Part shown: positions 23,420 to 32,442 of the stretch, in pieces
Layout of the letters: every line of letters begins with the position of its first letter
Numbering within the stretch: position 1 is the first letter of the stretch
Assembly (NCBI RefSeq): GCF_001183605.1
Contig: NZ_LFXJ01000010.1
Coordinates: 186,001-250,000, forward strand
Source: Lysinibacillus xylanilyticus
GTDB lineage: Bacteria; Bacillota; Bacilli; Bacillales_A; Planococcaceae
Direction of reading: 5' to 3'
Length of the DNA stretch: 64,000 nt
Position numbers and translations under genes: made by a program
Notes under the pieces: generated by a model
The model's input: the letters and a program-made list of their open reading frames with translations, nothing else
Databases searched by the model: none
Told to the model about the DNA's origin: nothing

Positions 23420-24990
23420 ACTAAGTTTCCTTTCTCAATTTCTTCCTGTAATGCACGAAGTCGTTTATACTCTGCACGAATTGTTTGCATATATGTCTCA
23501 AAATAAGCAGTTTTACCAGCACGCTTTGCTGCACTACGCATACTTTTCCATATTCGTACAGCCTGCTTATAGTTCATACGTGATTTTTGTGTAATTTCAG
23601 TCATGGCATATAGATGATATAAGGGCAATACTGTTGCAGGCGCAACCTGAAGAACATCTTTCAATCCACACATTTCTAAATAAGAAAGGGAGGAGAGATT
23701 TAACTGATGGAGGGCTGCCCATTCACGGTAGCGTCCTTTTTTTATAAGAAAGAACGAAAACGGTTGGAGTCCATAAACACCAAATGCACTATATAATGTA
23801 GCTTCCTGTTCTTCAGTAAGCTGTATGTCTTCGTATAAAAGCTGAAATTGCCTTACATATTGAGCACGTTTTACAACTGGCACTGTTTGCTGTAAAAAGA
23901 CTTCGGAAAATGGTAGCATTGCACGTAAAATAATTGACTGTGCATGTGATTCACCAGCACGTTTTGCAAAAGTAGCTAGCTCAAATAGGTCCTGCATATG
24001 TTGACCATCTACATGCGCAATGCTTTCCTGTAATAAACTTTCTTTTTGTAGCAACACATAAAATAGCAGTTTTAATGACTCCAAGGAAATCTCAGGTGAA
24101 GGATTCTCAAGATTATTTATAAGTGCTAATTCCTGTTCACGACGCGGCTTTTCATAAAAAAGCACTGCCCAAAGCAGCATATATACTTGTAGTCGATCAG
24201 CAAATAATCCTTGTCGTTCCAATAAAAACTCTCGAACTGATTCCTGAATCGCATCATAAAATGGATCAGTGGCAAAAAGTCGTGATCGACCCGTTAGCTC
24301 TGTCATTATACTTTCGAATGATTGAACACTTTGATCAATAAAATATTTCATATAAGGAGAATCCAACGAATGTCCTTTTGTCTCATTTAAATGACGCCAT
24401 AGTGTATTAAAGATCGATAGCTCCATAAAAAGCTTATAAAGTGGCTGCCACTCACGCTCGAATGGCATATGCCGTTGGAGTCGCTCCATTGCATCTGTCC
24501 GTATAGCTGAGAGGCCATACCCTTCTAGAATACGCCCAGGTGGTAATAAACGTTTCATTACTTCATTGACCATTAACTTCCAGCTTTCTGGACTTCGTTC
24601 TTCTGCTAATGATTTTAATTGCACTGATTTTTGAGCGCGCCAAGCACTTGACCAATTTTGCACCGAATCAAAATACTGATAAAGAGCAAGCAATGCGCCA
24701 ACCTGATGTCTACACCATTTCAGCTGGGGACAGTTACAGCGTAGCTCCTCTTTGGCAAAATCAATTTCTACAGTAGCAGGTCTGACATCCTGTACGCTAG
24801 CATATAATGTAGAACTTGCTCCATTAAAACGTTCAAAGACAACTGATTTATTCCGTACTGAAAAAACGGCACGACGCACTAGCTCTTCGTCTTCAGAAGA
24901 GGAAGGATGTAACGCCTGTTCAGCTTCCTGTAATCTGGCAAGGATAAATTCTTGATGCTCTTTAGCTAATTGGGCAATAGACAATGCCAT
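23416..24990 (-). CDS. ywqB: SWIM zinc-finger protein (YwqB-like)
   Basis: A 524-residue protein. Near residues 75-95 it carries a compact SWIM finger, CNCPQLKWCRH, matching C-x-C-x(n)-C-x-H; the rest is helical. SWIM proteins of this type pair with SNF2 helicases, and this gene is coupled to ywqA. GAAAGGAGTGAGG fits ATG 24990 rather than the upstream frame to 25062. A DNA-binding or complex-assembly role is inferred. Confidence 0.88.
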   Translation of the reverse strand: MALSIAQLAKEHQEFILARLQEAEQALHPSSSEDEELVRRAVFSVRNKSVVFERFNGASSTLYASVQDVRPATVEIDFAKEELRCNCPQLKWCRHQVGALLALYQYFDSVQNWSSAWRAQKSVQLKSLAEERSPESWKLMVNEVMKRLLPPGRILEGYGLSAIRTDAMERLQRHMPFEREWQPLYKLFMELSIFNTLWRHLNETKGHSLDSPYMKYFIDQSVQSFESIMTELTGRSRLFATDPFYDAIQESVREFLLERQGLFADRLQVYMLLWAVLFYEKPRREQELALINNLENPSPEISLESLKLLFYVLLQKESLLQESIAHVDGQHMQDLFELATFAKRAGESHAQSIILRAMLPFSEVFLQQTVPVVKRAQYVRQFQLLYEDIQLTEEQEATLYSAFGVYGLQPFSFFLIKKGRYREWAALHQLNLSSLSYLEMCGLKDVLQVAPATVLPLYHLYAMTEITQKSRMNYKQAVRIWKSMRSAAKRAGKTAYFETYMQTIRAEYKRLRALQEEIEKGNLV

Positions 24991-25128
24991 AACCTCACTC
25001 CTTTCAAAATGTATAGCTAGTGGGTATGTGTAAGTATGAATAAAAAAAGACTGTCCTTCCATTATACGATTAAAATGCGTACATGATAAGCTGAATGATT
25101 TGAAATAAAAAAATCAAGGAGAAGATAG

Positions 25129-25157
25129 TTAACAAGATAATTGATTTGTGTTAAAAT
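25129..25157 (+). promoter_or_regulatory. Candidate SigA promoter for the IDEAL-domain gene
   Basis: TTAACA (25129-25134) and TAAAAT (25152-25157) are separated by 17 bp, 33 nt before the start codon. Confidence 0.6.
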
Positions 25158-25189
25158 CTGAATAATCAGTTAAATAGGGAGGGATAAGG

Positions 25190-25663
25190 ATGATGCAAGT
25201 TCAATATATGAAGCCATTTTACACAAAAATCACGGGAGACAAACTACGTCTCGTGTTTGCTTATCAATATTTCTCTATTTTAAAAGAGAATGAGATTTTC
25301 CATTTCATCCCCATCGAAGGTAAAGAGATGATTATCAACTTGAATACACAGCAAATTGAAAATATATCTGAGGTATTTGTTTTCCAGAAAGGGAATCGTT
25401 TTATCCGACTGCCATTATATCAATTATTATTAATTACAAATGTTCATGAGCATCTAACACCGATTCTTGAAAGCGCTACTCCGAAGCCTCAGTTACCACT
25501 TGTATCTTCAGTGACTGTTGGCGAAGTAGATCAGCTCATTACAGAATTGGAGCAGAAAAACATTGATTATTTAATCGACCAGGCATTACTAGATCATAAT
25601 AAAGATCTCTTTTTTGAATTACTACAACAAAAGAACCATCAACTCGGAGGTTTCGAAAATTGA
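25190..25663 (+). CDS. IDEAL-domain protein
   Basis: A 157-residue cytoplasmic protein. The N-terminal two-thirds form an unassigned beta-rich domain. The C-terminal segment IDYLIDQALLDHNKDLFFEL (about residues 123-142) matches the IDEAL domain, a short helical hairpin found at the ends of Bacillaceae proteins such as ComK regulators. GGGAGGGATAAGG precedes ATG 25190. Function is unknown. Confidence 0.75.
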   Translation: MMQVQYMKPFYTKITGDKLRLVFAYQYFSILKENEIFHFIPIEGKEMIINLNTQQIENISEVFVFQKGNRFIRLPLYQLLLITNVHEHLTPILESATPKPQLPLVSSVTVGEVDQLITELEQKNIDYLIDQALLDHNKDLFFELLQQKNHQLGGFEN

Positions 25664-25681
25664 ATACACAGTATTTTATTT

Positions 25682-25717
25682 AAGCACCCTTTTCGCATAT
25701 GAGAAGTGGGTGCTTTT
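25682..25717 (+). terminator. Terminator of the IDEAL-domain gene
   Basis: AAGCACCC (25682-25689) pairs with GGGTGCTT (25708-25715), extended by a CTTTTC/GAGAAG inner stem, then four T. Confidence 0.85.
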
Positions 25718-25730
25718 ATCTTCATTAACA

Positions 25731-25835
25731 AGCATTTTTGTAGCGAAGGCAAAGCGTCAGTTGAAAGTTTTTAGTAATGTAAGTGTAGCGGCAGTTACAA
25801 ATGTTTTTAGTAACGTAAGTGCAACGTCAGTTACA
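25731..25835 (+). repeat. Three tandem 35-bp units
   Basis: Units start at 25731, 25766 and 25801 with the same 35-bp period as the array at 8167. Cores are diverged (TAGCGAAGGCAAAGCGTCAG, then GTAATGTAAGTGTAGCGGCAG), but the GTAGCG...CAGTTAC frame is kept. They lead straight into the composite element. Confidence 0.8.
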
Positions 25836-26096
25836 GAAGACTTCCACCTCTGAAGATGGTGAGATTTTTGTGGGTGTCCTGAAATAGAGGAGCTTAGGCT
25901 AAGAACTTCACATCCTGTGAAAATGCTAAGTGACCAACATTAAGCTGATGCTACGCTTACGCACAGACAAAACTATGTTTCTGACGCTATGCTTTCGCAC
26001 ATCTGTTGGCCAAAAGCCTCCACCGGATGTCTCGGATTTTGAAAGGAAGGATTCGTGCAAGCACAATCACGCCAATGCGGAATTGATATGGGTCTA
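25836..26096. repeat. Composite multi-hairpin intergenic element, copy 1
   Basis: Modules in order: a CACCTC...GGTGAG head, TGAAATAGAGG (25880), an outer stem GCTTAG/CTAAGT (25892-25897 with 25926-25931) around an inner stem TTCACA/TGTGAA (25907-25912 with 25916-25921), GTGACCAACAT, two GCTACGCTTACGCAC-like units, ATCTGTTGGCC, then GCCTCC at 26016 and AATTGATAT at 26081-26089. The same module order occurs at 32445-32690. It fills the region before the flagellin promoter. No ORF fits it. Confidence 0.85.
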
Positions 26097-26175
26097 AAGT
26101 CGAAAATGTGAAAAATGATTAAAAATCATTAATATATAGGACTTATTAAATTGGTATACATTACAAAAATTAGGT

Positions 26176-26201
26176 TAAAAGAATTTAACATAGACCGATA
26201 T
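26176..26201 (+). promoter_or_regulatory. SigD-type promoter of the flagellin gene
   Basis: TAAA at 26176-26179, 14 nt, then ACCGATAT at 26194-26201, against the Bacillus SigD consensus TAAA-N15-GCCGATAT. It lies 23 nt before the start codon. Confidence 0.8.
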
Positions 26202-26224
26202 ACATAACAATGGGGGGTGATGAA

Positions 26225-27061
26225 ATGATGCTTGGAAAGTGGTCAGCGACGGGGATGTCAATTTTAAATAATATGAATAGTCATTACGGTGCAATGAGCA
26301 AGGCAATGCTTCGAATTTCTTCAGGCTACCGCATCAATAGTGCAGCGGATGATCCAGCGGGACTTGCGATTTCCGAAAAAATGCGTGCGCAAATTCGCGG
26401 CTTGAACATGGCAGCGAAGAATATCCAGGACGGTATATCACTTGTTCAAACAGCTGAGGGAGCACTAAATGAAGTACATGATATGATTCAGCGCATGCGT
26501 GAGCTCGCAGTCGAAGCGGCCAACGACACATTGACGGATAGTGATCGGGAGAATCTCGATTTAGAATATCAGGAATTAAAAAAAGAAATTCAGCGCATCT
26601 CGAAGGACACTGAGTTTAATACAAAGACATTGCTAAATGGGGATTATTCTACAAATGGTATTAAAATTCAGGCAGGTGCCAACGCAGGTCAAAACATTGA
26701 GATGTTTATTGGCGATATGGGTGCTGGAGCAATTGGCTTGGACGATAAGACATCCATTGCAACTCGTGAGGATGCCGATACAGCCATTTCCACAATGGAA
26801 GAGGCATTAAAGCGGGTATCAAGCGAGCGCTCAAGACTAGGTGCCTATCAAAATCGTCTAGAGCATGCGTATAACGCGAACGTAAACACGGCAGAAAACT
26901 TACAAGATGCTGAATCTCGCATTCGTGATGCAGATATCGCCAAAGAAATGATGAATATGGTGAAGGCCCAAATTTTAATGCAAGCAAGTCAATATGTGTT
27001 TGCATTGCATATGCAGCAGGCACAATCCATTTTAAAATTATTAGACCCACAAAAAAAATGA
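26225..27061 (+). CDS. Divergent short flagellin
   Basis: A 278-residue flagellin. The D0/D1 N-terminal block from ISSGYRINSAADDPAG onward and the C-terminal block (RIRDADIAKEMMNMVKAQIL, then QASQYVFALHMQQAQSILKLL) are conserved, but the first 30 residues (MMLGKWSATGMSILNNMN) do not match the usual MRINHNIAALN type. The central domain is very short, as in ~280-residue Bacillus flagellins. GGGGGTGA at 26213-26220 favours ATG 26225 (or 26228) over 26210. It is read towards the csaB operon and may be a minor or alternative filament subunit (inference). Confidence 0.88.
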   Translation: MMLGKWSATGMSILNNMNSHYGAMSKAMLRISSGYRINSAADDPAGLAISEKMRAQIRGLNMAAKNIQDGISLVQTAEGALNEVHDMIQRMRELAVEAANDTLTDSDRENLDLEYQELKKEIQRISKDTEFNTKTLLNGDYSTNGIKIQAGANAGQNIEMFIGDMGAGAIGLDDKTSIATREDADTAISTMEEALKRVSSERSRLGAYQNRLEHAYNANVNTAENLQDAESRIRDADIAKEMMNMVKAQILMQASQYVFALHMQQAQSILKLLDPQKK

Positions 27062-27095
27062 TGAATTTCAATTTTTATTGAAATTCATCATTTTT
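27054..27095. terminator. Bidirectional terminator, flagellin / csaB operon
   Basis: A 19-bp perfect stem (27054-27072 with 27077-27095) with loop TTTT, A-rich and T-rich at its two ends, between convergent genes. Confidence 0.93.
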
Positions 27096-27099
27096 ACTT

Positions 27100-28179
27100 T
27101 CACTTTGTGAAAACCTCTAACGCTAATTTTGCTGTCTTCTCTGCTGCATCTTGGAACGCTTGGACTTTTTGACGCATATTTTCTTGGACGGTTGTTAATT
27201 GTTCAATTACTTTTACAGTTTGTTCAAACAATAAAGTCCCGTTCCAATCATCAACTTCAACATGTCCAATAATTGGCTGATCTACAATTTCAGCAAATGC
27301 ATCGATTTTCGGATCATAAGAAATCGCAATAAATGGAGTAGAGTAAATGGATGAGAAAATTAATGAATGCAATCTCATACCAATTAGCAATTTAGACTGA
27401 CCAATCACCGCAATTTTTTCTTCGATCGATAAATCAGCAGGGGCTATCATACTCTTTTCTTGCATAAGTGCTGCTACTTCTTGTGAAGACTTTGCATCAT
27501 GCTCACCATGCATTGGCAAGAAGACAATCTGTTCACCATGACGTACTAATTGATCTAGGCTGTCCGCTATTTTTTGCTTGTAATCTACCGTTGATGGCCA
27601 GTCACGAACACTTATAGCAATATAAGACTTTGCTGATAAGGACTCATCTGCTAGCCAGTTAGTATGGAAGGTGCTACCGTTAAGGCCGATAACTGGATCT
27701 GGCACTATTAAAGCTTCGTTTTTGACACCTATCTCTGTTAAAAGAGACTGTGAGGCTTTATCTCGTACCGTTATTTTTTCTACCTTATTAAAGGCTTTGC
27801 GGACAATCCATTTACTTAAAGGATGATTGATTGGACCCATACCTTGGGCGTAAACAAATACAGGTTTTTTTAACCATTTTGCTATTTGAATCACGCCCGC
27901 ATAGTAAGGAATCGTCTTCATCCCGGTTTGGTCTTGCATGAGGCTTCCGCCACCACTAATGAGTCCATCAGCTGTTTTTAGTACTTGTCTGATTTCGTTC
28001 ATTTTCCAACGATTCACGGCCTTAACACCGTATGTTTTTTCAGTAGCCGCTGGATTATTCGATAATACAGTAATGTCTATATCACTTTGACATTTTCTTA
28101 AAGCTTGGATAATGGAAAGCAGAATCGCATCATCGCCAACATTATCGAATCCGTAGTAGCCAGACAATACAACATGCAT
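27100..28179 (-). CDS. csaB: Polysaccharide pyruvyl transferase CsaB
   Basis: A 359-residue enzyme that adds a pyruvate ketal from PEP to ManNAc in the secondary cell-wall polymer, creating the ligand for SLH domains. The start VVLSGYYGFDNVGDDAILL and the GLISGGGSLMQD and GMRLHSLIFSS motifs are typical of the pyruvyl-transferase family. The ATG at 28179 shares one base with the TAA of the preceding gene (TAATG), with GAGGTGG as the ribosome-binding site. It is the last gene of the tagA-flippase-DUF5693-csaB operon, directly relevant to the many SLH proteins nearby. Confidence 0.95.
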   Translation of the reverse strand: MHVVLSGYYGFDNVGDDAILLSIIQALRKCQSDIDITVLSNNPAATEKTYGVKAVNRWKMNEIRQVLKTADGLISGGGSLMQDQTGMKTIPYYAGVIQIAKWLKKPVFVYAQGMGPINHPLSKWIVRKAFNKVEKITVRDKASQSLLTEIGVKNEALIVPDPVIGLNGSTFHTNWLADESLSAKSYIAISVRDWPSTVDYKQKIADSLDQLVRHGEQIVFLPMHGEHDAKSSQEVAALMQEKSMIAPADLSIEEKIAVIGQSKLLIGMRLHSLIFSSIYSTPFIAISYDPKIDAFAEIVDQPIIGHVEVDDWNGTLLFEQTVKVIEQLTTVQENMRQKVQAFQDAAEKTAKLALEVFTK

Positions 28180-30092
28180 TATGACCACCTCGCGATTGCT
28201 TTAGAAATAAAACGGTAACCTATCTTGAAAATTAAGATAAACACTAGTCCTACGACAAAACCAAGTGAAACGCTATAAAGTGTACGTAATGCCGACACAG
28301 CAACAGGGATGTGTAAATGTGTAAAGGTATTAACGATAGACAAGAATCCAATAACTCCTGGTACTAGAAGGATACTGCCCCATTTTCGATTAATGCCCAT
28401 CACATATAGCGCTAAAACAAAGAATGGGAAACCAATTAAAAATTCCTTAGTTCTTGGTCGAACATATAGTATATTCTCAAGCCATTGTCTAAATGCCAAT
28501 TCCGCATTACTAACAGAACCAGAATTACCTGTTCTACTGATATAGAATAATCCTATTCCTGCAACGACAATTAGCAGTAAAACATGCCAATATTTTAAAT
28601 CTCTATTTAATAATGTAACGGTATTCGAAAGTGTTTTCTTAAGATCTTGATCAACTATACGGTTTAGTTCCAGCATCACAAATAATAATATACCTGCGAT
28701 TGGAACAACATAAACAAGCTTAACGCCTTTAAATGCTTCAAAGCCTGTCATAAATGCATTGCCGTTTAATAACCCAATGACAATAACGATACCAATGACG
28801 CTAATACCTACTGCTTTCAGATATTGTAATAATATCGAAGCGATATGAGTAGAGCCCTTAGCTGCTTTAATAACTGCAAATGTTGGGGCCATAACTGCAA
28901 TAATTAACGCGAATGCTTGTAAGAAAATAGTACTTTTCAGAAGTAAGTATCCTATGGCTAAAGCACTCATAAATACAACTGCTGTTATACGAAGAGGCAT
29001 CCATTTCACTAGTTCTGACATAAGGTAAGTAAATAGTATACCTGCTAATAAAACAAGTGCCGTTACCCATGTTGGTACTGCAACAACATCAAACAGTTCT
29101 GGGGTACCAGACTTGAAATGATTTGGCATCTGCTTTTGAACACCAGTTAAATAATCAATTGTTTCCGCCAAATTTTTCTCGGCATTACCTTTTGTTTGAA
29201 TATGATAGAAGATAGAACGAATATTTCTCTCTTTCACTGCGCGTGTTGTACGATCAATGCTTGCATTAAGCTTTAACTTTGTCTCTCTGTTTACATTGAT
29301 GCTGTGCAAGCGAATCATATTATAATTTGTACTTTTTGCAATTTTGTCTTCACCCTTAAGGGGATTGCTTTCAATTGTGTAGAAATAATAGCCTGCCTTA
29401 CTTAGCTTTTCAACCATTGCATTACCTGAATTCTGTCCAAATCCGATTGCCTCAGTACCTGAACCAAGTAAACGGCCTGCAGAGGAATCTTTTAATTCAA
29501 GCAATTGCTTAACGATTTTTTCGTTGGCCACTTTATTGTTTGCATTTTCTACTTTAAAGATGAGGGACAGATCGTGCTTGTTGATCATGTCCATTGCAAG
29601 CTTATCGTAACCAAGTGGTGTTTTTAAATCATAACGATGGTTTGAACTCGGAAGAAAATAGAAAGACTCATCTCCTATTTGTACTTCTTCTGGCTGAATG
29701 CTGTCCTTAATGAGCTGTTGATAGCTTGCATCTTCAGGAACGCTAATATAGTATCCACCCTTATTAACATCAACAGCACCTTTATAAGGTGTGAAACGTA
29801 GTTGTGCCGCTAATTCACTTTCATTGTAAGTGGAAATTAGTCCTTGATGTTCCATTTCCTTCAATGATAAAGGCTCAAGGCTAACTGTTGTAAGCCCTGC
29901 ATCTTTTAAAGAGGAAAGGATTTTATCCATTGTTAAATCGCTTTCCTTATTTACTGTTTGTATTTCATCATAGGGAATAACTATTTCATACGAATTATTC
30001 GATTGCTCAGCATTCCAACGCATCATGATTCCAGGTGAAGCTATGATGAGCAATAGGACCACAATTCCCCAAAGCCATTTCTGTTTCGACAT
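28179..30092 (-). CDS. DUF5693 polytopic membrane protein
   Basis: A 637-residue membrane protein. One N-terminal helix (about residues 6-24) is followed by a ~310-residue segment that should face outside, containing VSLEPLSLKEMEHQGL and ERNIRSIFYHIQ, then roughly ten membrane helices from residue 345 to the end. This matches the DUF5693 family as I remember it. It sits inside the csaB operon, sharing a base with csaB and 20 nt after the flippase gene, so a role in export or modification of the pyruvylated polymer is likely but unproven. Confidence 0.8.
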   Translation of the reverse strand: MSKQKWLWGIVVLLLIIASPGIMMRWNAEQSNNSYEIVIPYDEIQTVNKESDLTMDKILSSLKDAGLTTVSLEPLSLKEMEHQGLISTYNESELAAQLRFTPYKGAVDVNKGGYYISVPEDASYQQLIKDSIQPEEVQIGDESFYFLPSSNHRYDLKTPLGYDKLAMDMINKHDLSLIFKVENANNKVANEKIVKQLLELKDSSAGRLLGSGTEAIGFGQNSGNAMVEKLSKAGYYFYTIESNPLKGEDKIAKSTNYNMIRLHSINVNRETKLKLNASIDRTTRAVKERNIRSIFYHIQTKGNAEKNLAETIDYLTGVQKQMPNHFKSGTPELFDVVAVPTWVTALVLLAGILFTYLMSELVKWMPLRITAVVFMSALAIGYLLLKSTIFLQAFALIIAVMAPTFAVIKAAKGSTHIASILLQYLKAVGISVIGIVIVIGLLNGNAFMTGFEAFKGVKLVYVVPIAGILLFVMLELNRIVDQDLKKTLSNTVTLLNRDLKYWHVLLLIVVAGIGLFYISRTGNSGSVSNAELAFRQWLENILYVRPRTKEFLIGFPFFVLALYVMGINRKWGSILLVPGVIGFLSIVNTFTHLHIPVAVSALRTLYSVSLGFVVGLVFILIFKIGYRFISKAIARWS

Positions 30093-30112
30093 AAATTTTC
30101 TACCTCTCTTAT

Positions 30113-31669
30113 TTATGAAAACCTTTTTCCGATAATCGGGATTTTCTTTAAATCTTGTTTATTAATGGCTTTCATTAGCCATAATAATAGGAAATAAATA
30201 ACACTTCCAATTACAATCGCAACAGCTAGATAACCCGTTGCCCACATTCTTGACCACTTCTCAAAATCAAACCATAGTGTAGGTAATCCGACTGCAGCTC
30301 CCATTAGGATAGAAGATAGGATGATTTTGATAGTATCTTTCCCAAATACAGTGAAGCGAATTGTACGATAAATAAAAATAGAATTTACAATAAATAAAAC
30401 AAAATAAACAAATAATGTTGCATATGCAGCCCCATCTAATCCGAAGCCTTGGATAAAGAAGATGTTTGAAAATATCTTTAGTACAACACCAATAATAATG
30501 ATGATGGCTCCTGTTTTTGCAGCATTCATCCCTTGTAAAATCCCTGTACCAAGTAGTGTCAAAGATGTAAATACAGAGCTGAGGTTAATAATCGCTAACA
30601 TTAAGCTTCCCTCTAAGTCTGTGAAAAGAGCAAGGTTTAAAGGTAAGGTTAATGCTAGTAACCCTAAAGCAGCTGGCCAGGAAATAAGATGTGTAATACG
30701 GTGCGTTTGCTCAATAATCCCACGTGTTTCATCTAATTTACGTTCTGCTATTTTTGTCGTAATTAGTGGAACAAGCGGTAAAATGATTGAAGACGCAAAA
30801 ACAGTTGTAATTTGAACAAGCGTTAATCCTCGACCGTAAATCCCATAAAGGAAACTAATTTCACTTGAGTCAGCTCCAGCACTTCTTAAGCCATACGTTA
30901 CTGTAAATGAGTCAACAAAGTTAAATAGTGCCATTGTGACAGAACCGATGGCAATCGGAATCGATATTTTTAAAATTGTCTTACCCCAGGATGAGAAATC
31001 GCTAAATGTATATTTCTCCTTGCTGGTCACTTTTACAGATGAGCGGAAATATTTCAAGCGTAAATAGAAGAGGGATGCAACAGCCCCAATTACAGAGCCT
31101 GCCATAACACCCCCAGCGACAATATCATTGGAATAATCCATTGCAACTAGGAAATAGGCAACAATTAAAATTAGAGCAACACGCACTAACTGTTCAATTA
31201 CCTGAGAGATCGCAGTCGGACGCATATCCCCATAGCCTTGGAAAAATCCACGATAGACAGCCATATAAGGAGCAACGAGCAATGTAAGACCAACAACAAT
31301 TAACGCAATTTTTGTCGACGGGCCCCCTAAAGCATTTGCGATTTCAGTTGAAAAGCCAAAAATGATTGCAAAACTTAAGACGCCAAAGCATAGTGCTAGG
31401 ATGCTTGCCGTGACATAAATTTTCTTCACTTTATCTGTGTCTTTTTTTGCATTGGCCTCCGCAATAAGCTTCGAGATGGCAATAGGTATTCCAGCTACTG
31501 ATAAATAGAGTGCCACCATATAGACTGGATACACTAAACTGAATATACCAAGTACCTCATCACCAGCTATATTTTGGAGTGGAATTCGGAAAATACTACC
31601 GATAACCTTAGAAAGCAACGTAGCAACTGTTAGGACAAGTGTGCTTTTGACAAATGTTGACTGACTCAT
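30113..31669 (-). CDS. MOP-superfamily polysaccharide flippase
   Basis: A 518-residue protein with about 14 membrane helices of the SpoVB/Wzx/MurJ type, opening SQSTFVKSTLVLTVATLLSK. Such proteins flip undecaprenyl-linked glycans to the outer leaflet. Its ATG overlaps the tagA stop by 4 nt (ATGA), which couples it to the ManNAc transferase and suggests the lipid-linked secondary cell-wall polymer as substrate. A SpoVB- or YtgP-like peptidoglycan role cannot be excluded from sequence alone. Confidence 0.88.
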   Translation of the reverse strand: MSQSTFVKSTLVLTVATLLSKVIGSIFRIPLQNIAGDEVLGIFSLVYPVYMVALYLSVAGIPIAISKLIAEANAKKDTDKVKKIYVTASILALCFGVLSFAIIFGFSTEIANALGGPSTKIALIVVGLTLLVAPYMAVYRGFFQGYGDMRPTAISQVIEQLVRVALILIVAYFLVAMDYSNDIVAGGVMAGSVIGAVASLFYLRLKYFRSSVKVTSKEKYTFSDFSSWGKTILKISIPIAIGSVTMALFNFVDSFTVTYGLRSAGADSSEISFLYGIYGRGLTLVQITTVFASSIILPLVPLITTKIAERKLDETRGIIEQTHRITHLISWPAALGLLALTLPLNLALFTDLEGSLMLAIINLSSVFTSLTLLGTGILQGMNAAKTGAIIIIIGVVLKIFSNIFFIQGFGLDGAAYATLFVYFVLFIVNSIFIYRTIRFTVFGKDTIKIILSSILMGAAVGLPTLWFDFEKWSRMWATGYLAVAIVIGSVIYFLLLWLMKAINKQDLKKIPIIGKRFS

Positions 31670-32406
31670 TTTGGTGCACCCTGACCTTTAATTTTTAATG
31701 CGAAAACCTTTAAAGCAAATCGAGGAAGGACAAGCATTCTTCCAAAACGACTTGGTTGACGAAGTAGTCGGTAGAGCCATTCGAGATTTAGTTTTTGCCA
31801 GATTACAGGAGCACGTTTGACTGTTCCTGCAATAACATCAAAGGAACCACCAACACCCATAAATACACCTTTGCTAAATTGATCTAGATTTTCAGTAATC
31901 CATTTCTCTTGTCTTGGCACTCCTAATGCAACAAATACTAGGTCAGGCTTTGATGCTGCAATTTCATTCGCAATATCATTCTTGTTCCAATCAAAAAATC
32001 CATCATGATAGCCTACTATGTCGACATTTGGATATGTTTGATTGATATTTTTTATGGTCTTTTCGAGCGTTTCATTTTGCGCGCCTAACAGATAGATTTT
32101 AAAGCGCTTTTTATTGCCGACTTCCAAAAGTCGTACCATCGTGTCGTAACCAGTGACACGCTCAGGAAGCGGATCACCAAGTATTTGTGCAGCTTTCACA
32201 ACGCCAATACCATCTGCACAAATGTAAGTAGCTTGCTTCAGATAATTCATGACAGTAGGACTTTCATTTGCCTGCATCACGACTTCGGGATTTGCTGTAA
32301 TAACGAATGTCTTTTCTTCATGTTCAATACGATTAACGAGTAAATCAACAAACTCTTGCTGATTACTATGTAAAAAGGGTACCCCCATAATCGTTACATG
32401 CTTCAT
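31666..32406 (-). CDS. tagA: N-acetylmannosaminyltransferase, WecG/TagA family
   Basis: A 246-residue glycosyltransferase that transfers ManNAc from UDP-ManNAc to undecaprenyl-PP-GlcNAc at the inner membrane face. The family blocks VTANPEVVMQAN, YICADGIGVV, FVALGVPRQEKW and GVGGSFDVIAG (with RAP) are present. The frame extends to 32652, but that part is translated repeat DNA; ATG 32406 begins the usual MKHVTIMGVPF and is preceded by GAAAGG. It opens the csaB operon, and its leader contains the composite repeat. Confidence 0.93.
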   Translation of the reverse strand: MKHVTIMGVPFLHSNQQEFVDLLVNRIEHEEKTFVITANPEVVMQANESPTVMNYLKQATYICADGIGVVKAAQILGDPLPERVTGYDTMVRLLEVGNKKRFKIYLLGAQNETLEKTIKNINQTYPNVDIVGYHDGFFDWNKNDIANEIAASKPDLVFVALGVPRQEKWITENLDQFSKGVFMGVGGSFDVIAGTVKRAPVIWQKLNLEWLYRLLRQPSRFGRMLVLPRFALKVFALKIKGQGAPK

Positions 32407-32442
32407 ATAGTGTTCAAACCTTTCTTTATTTCCTTTTTCACT

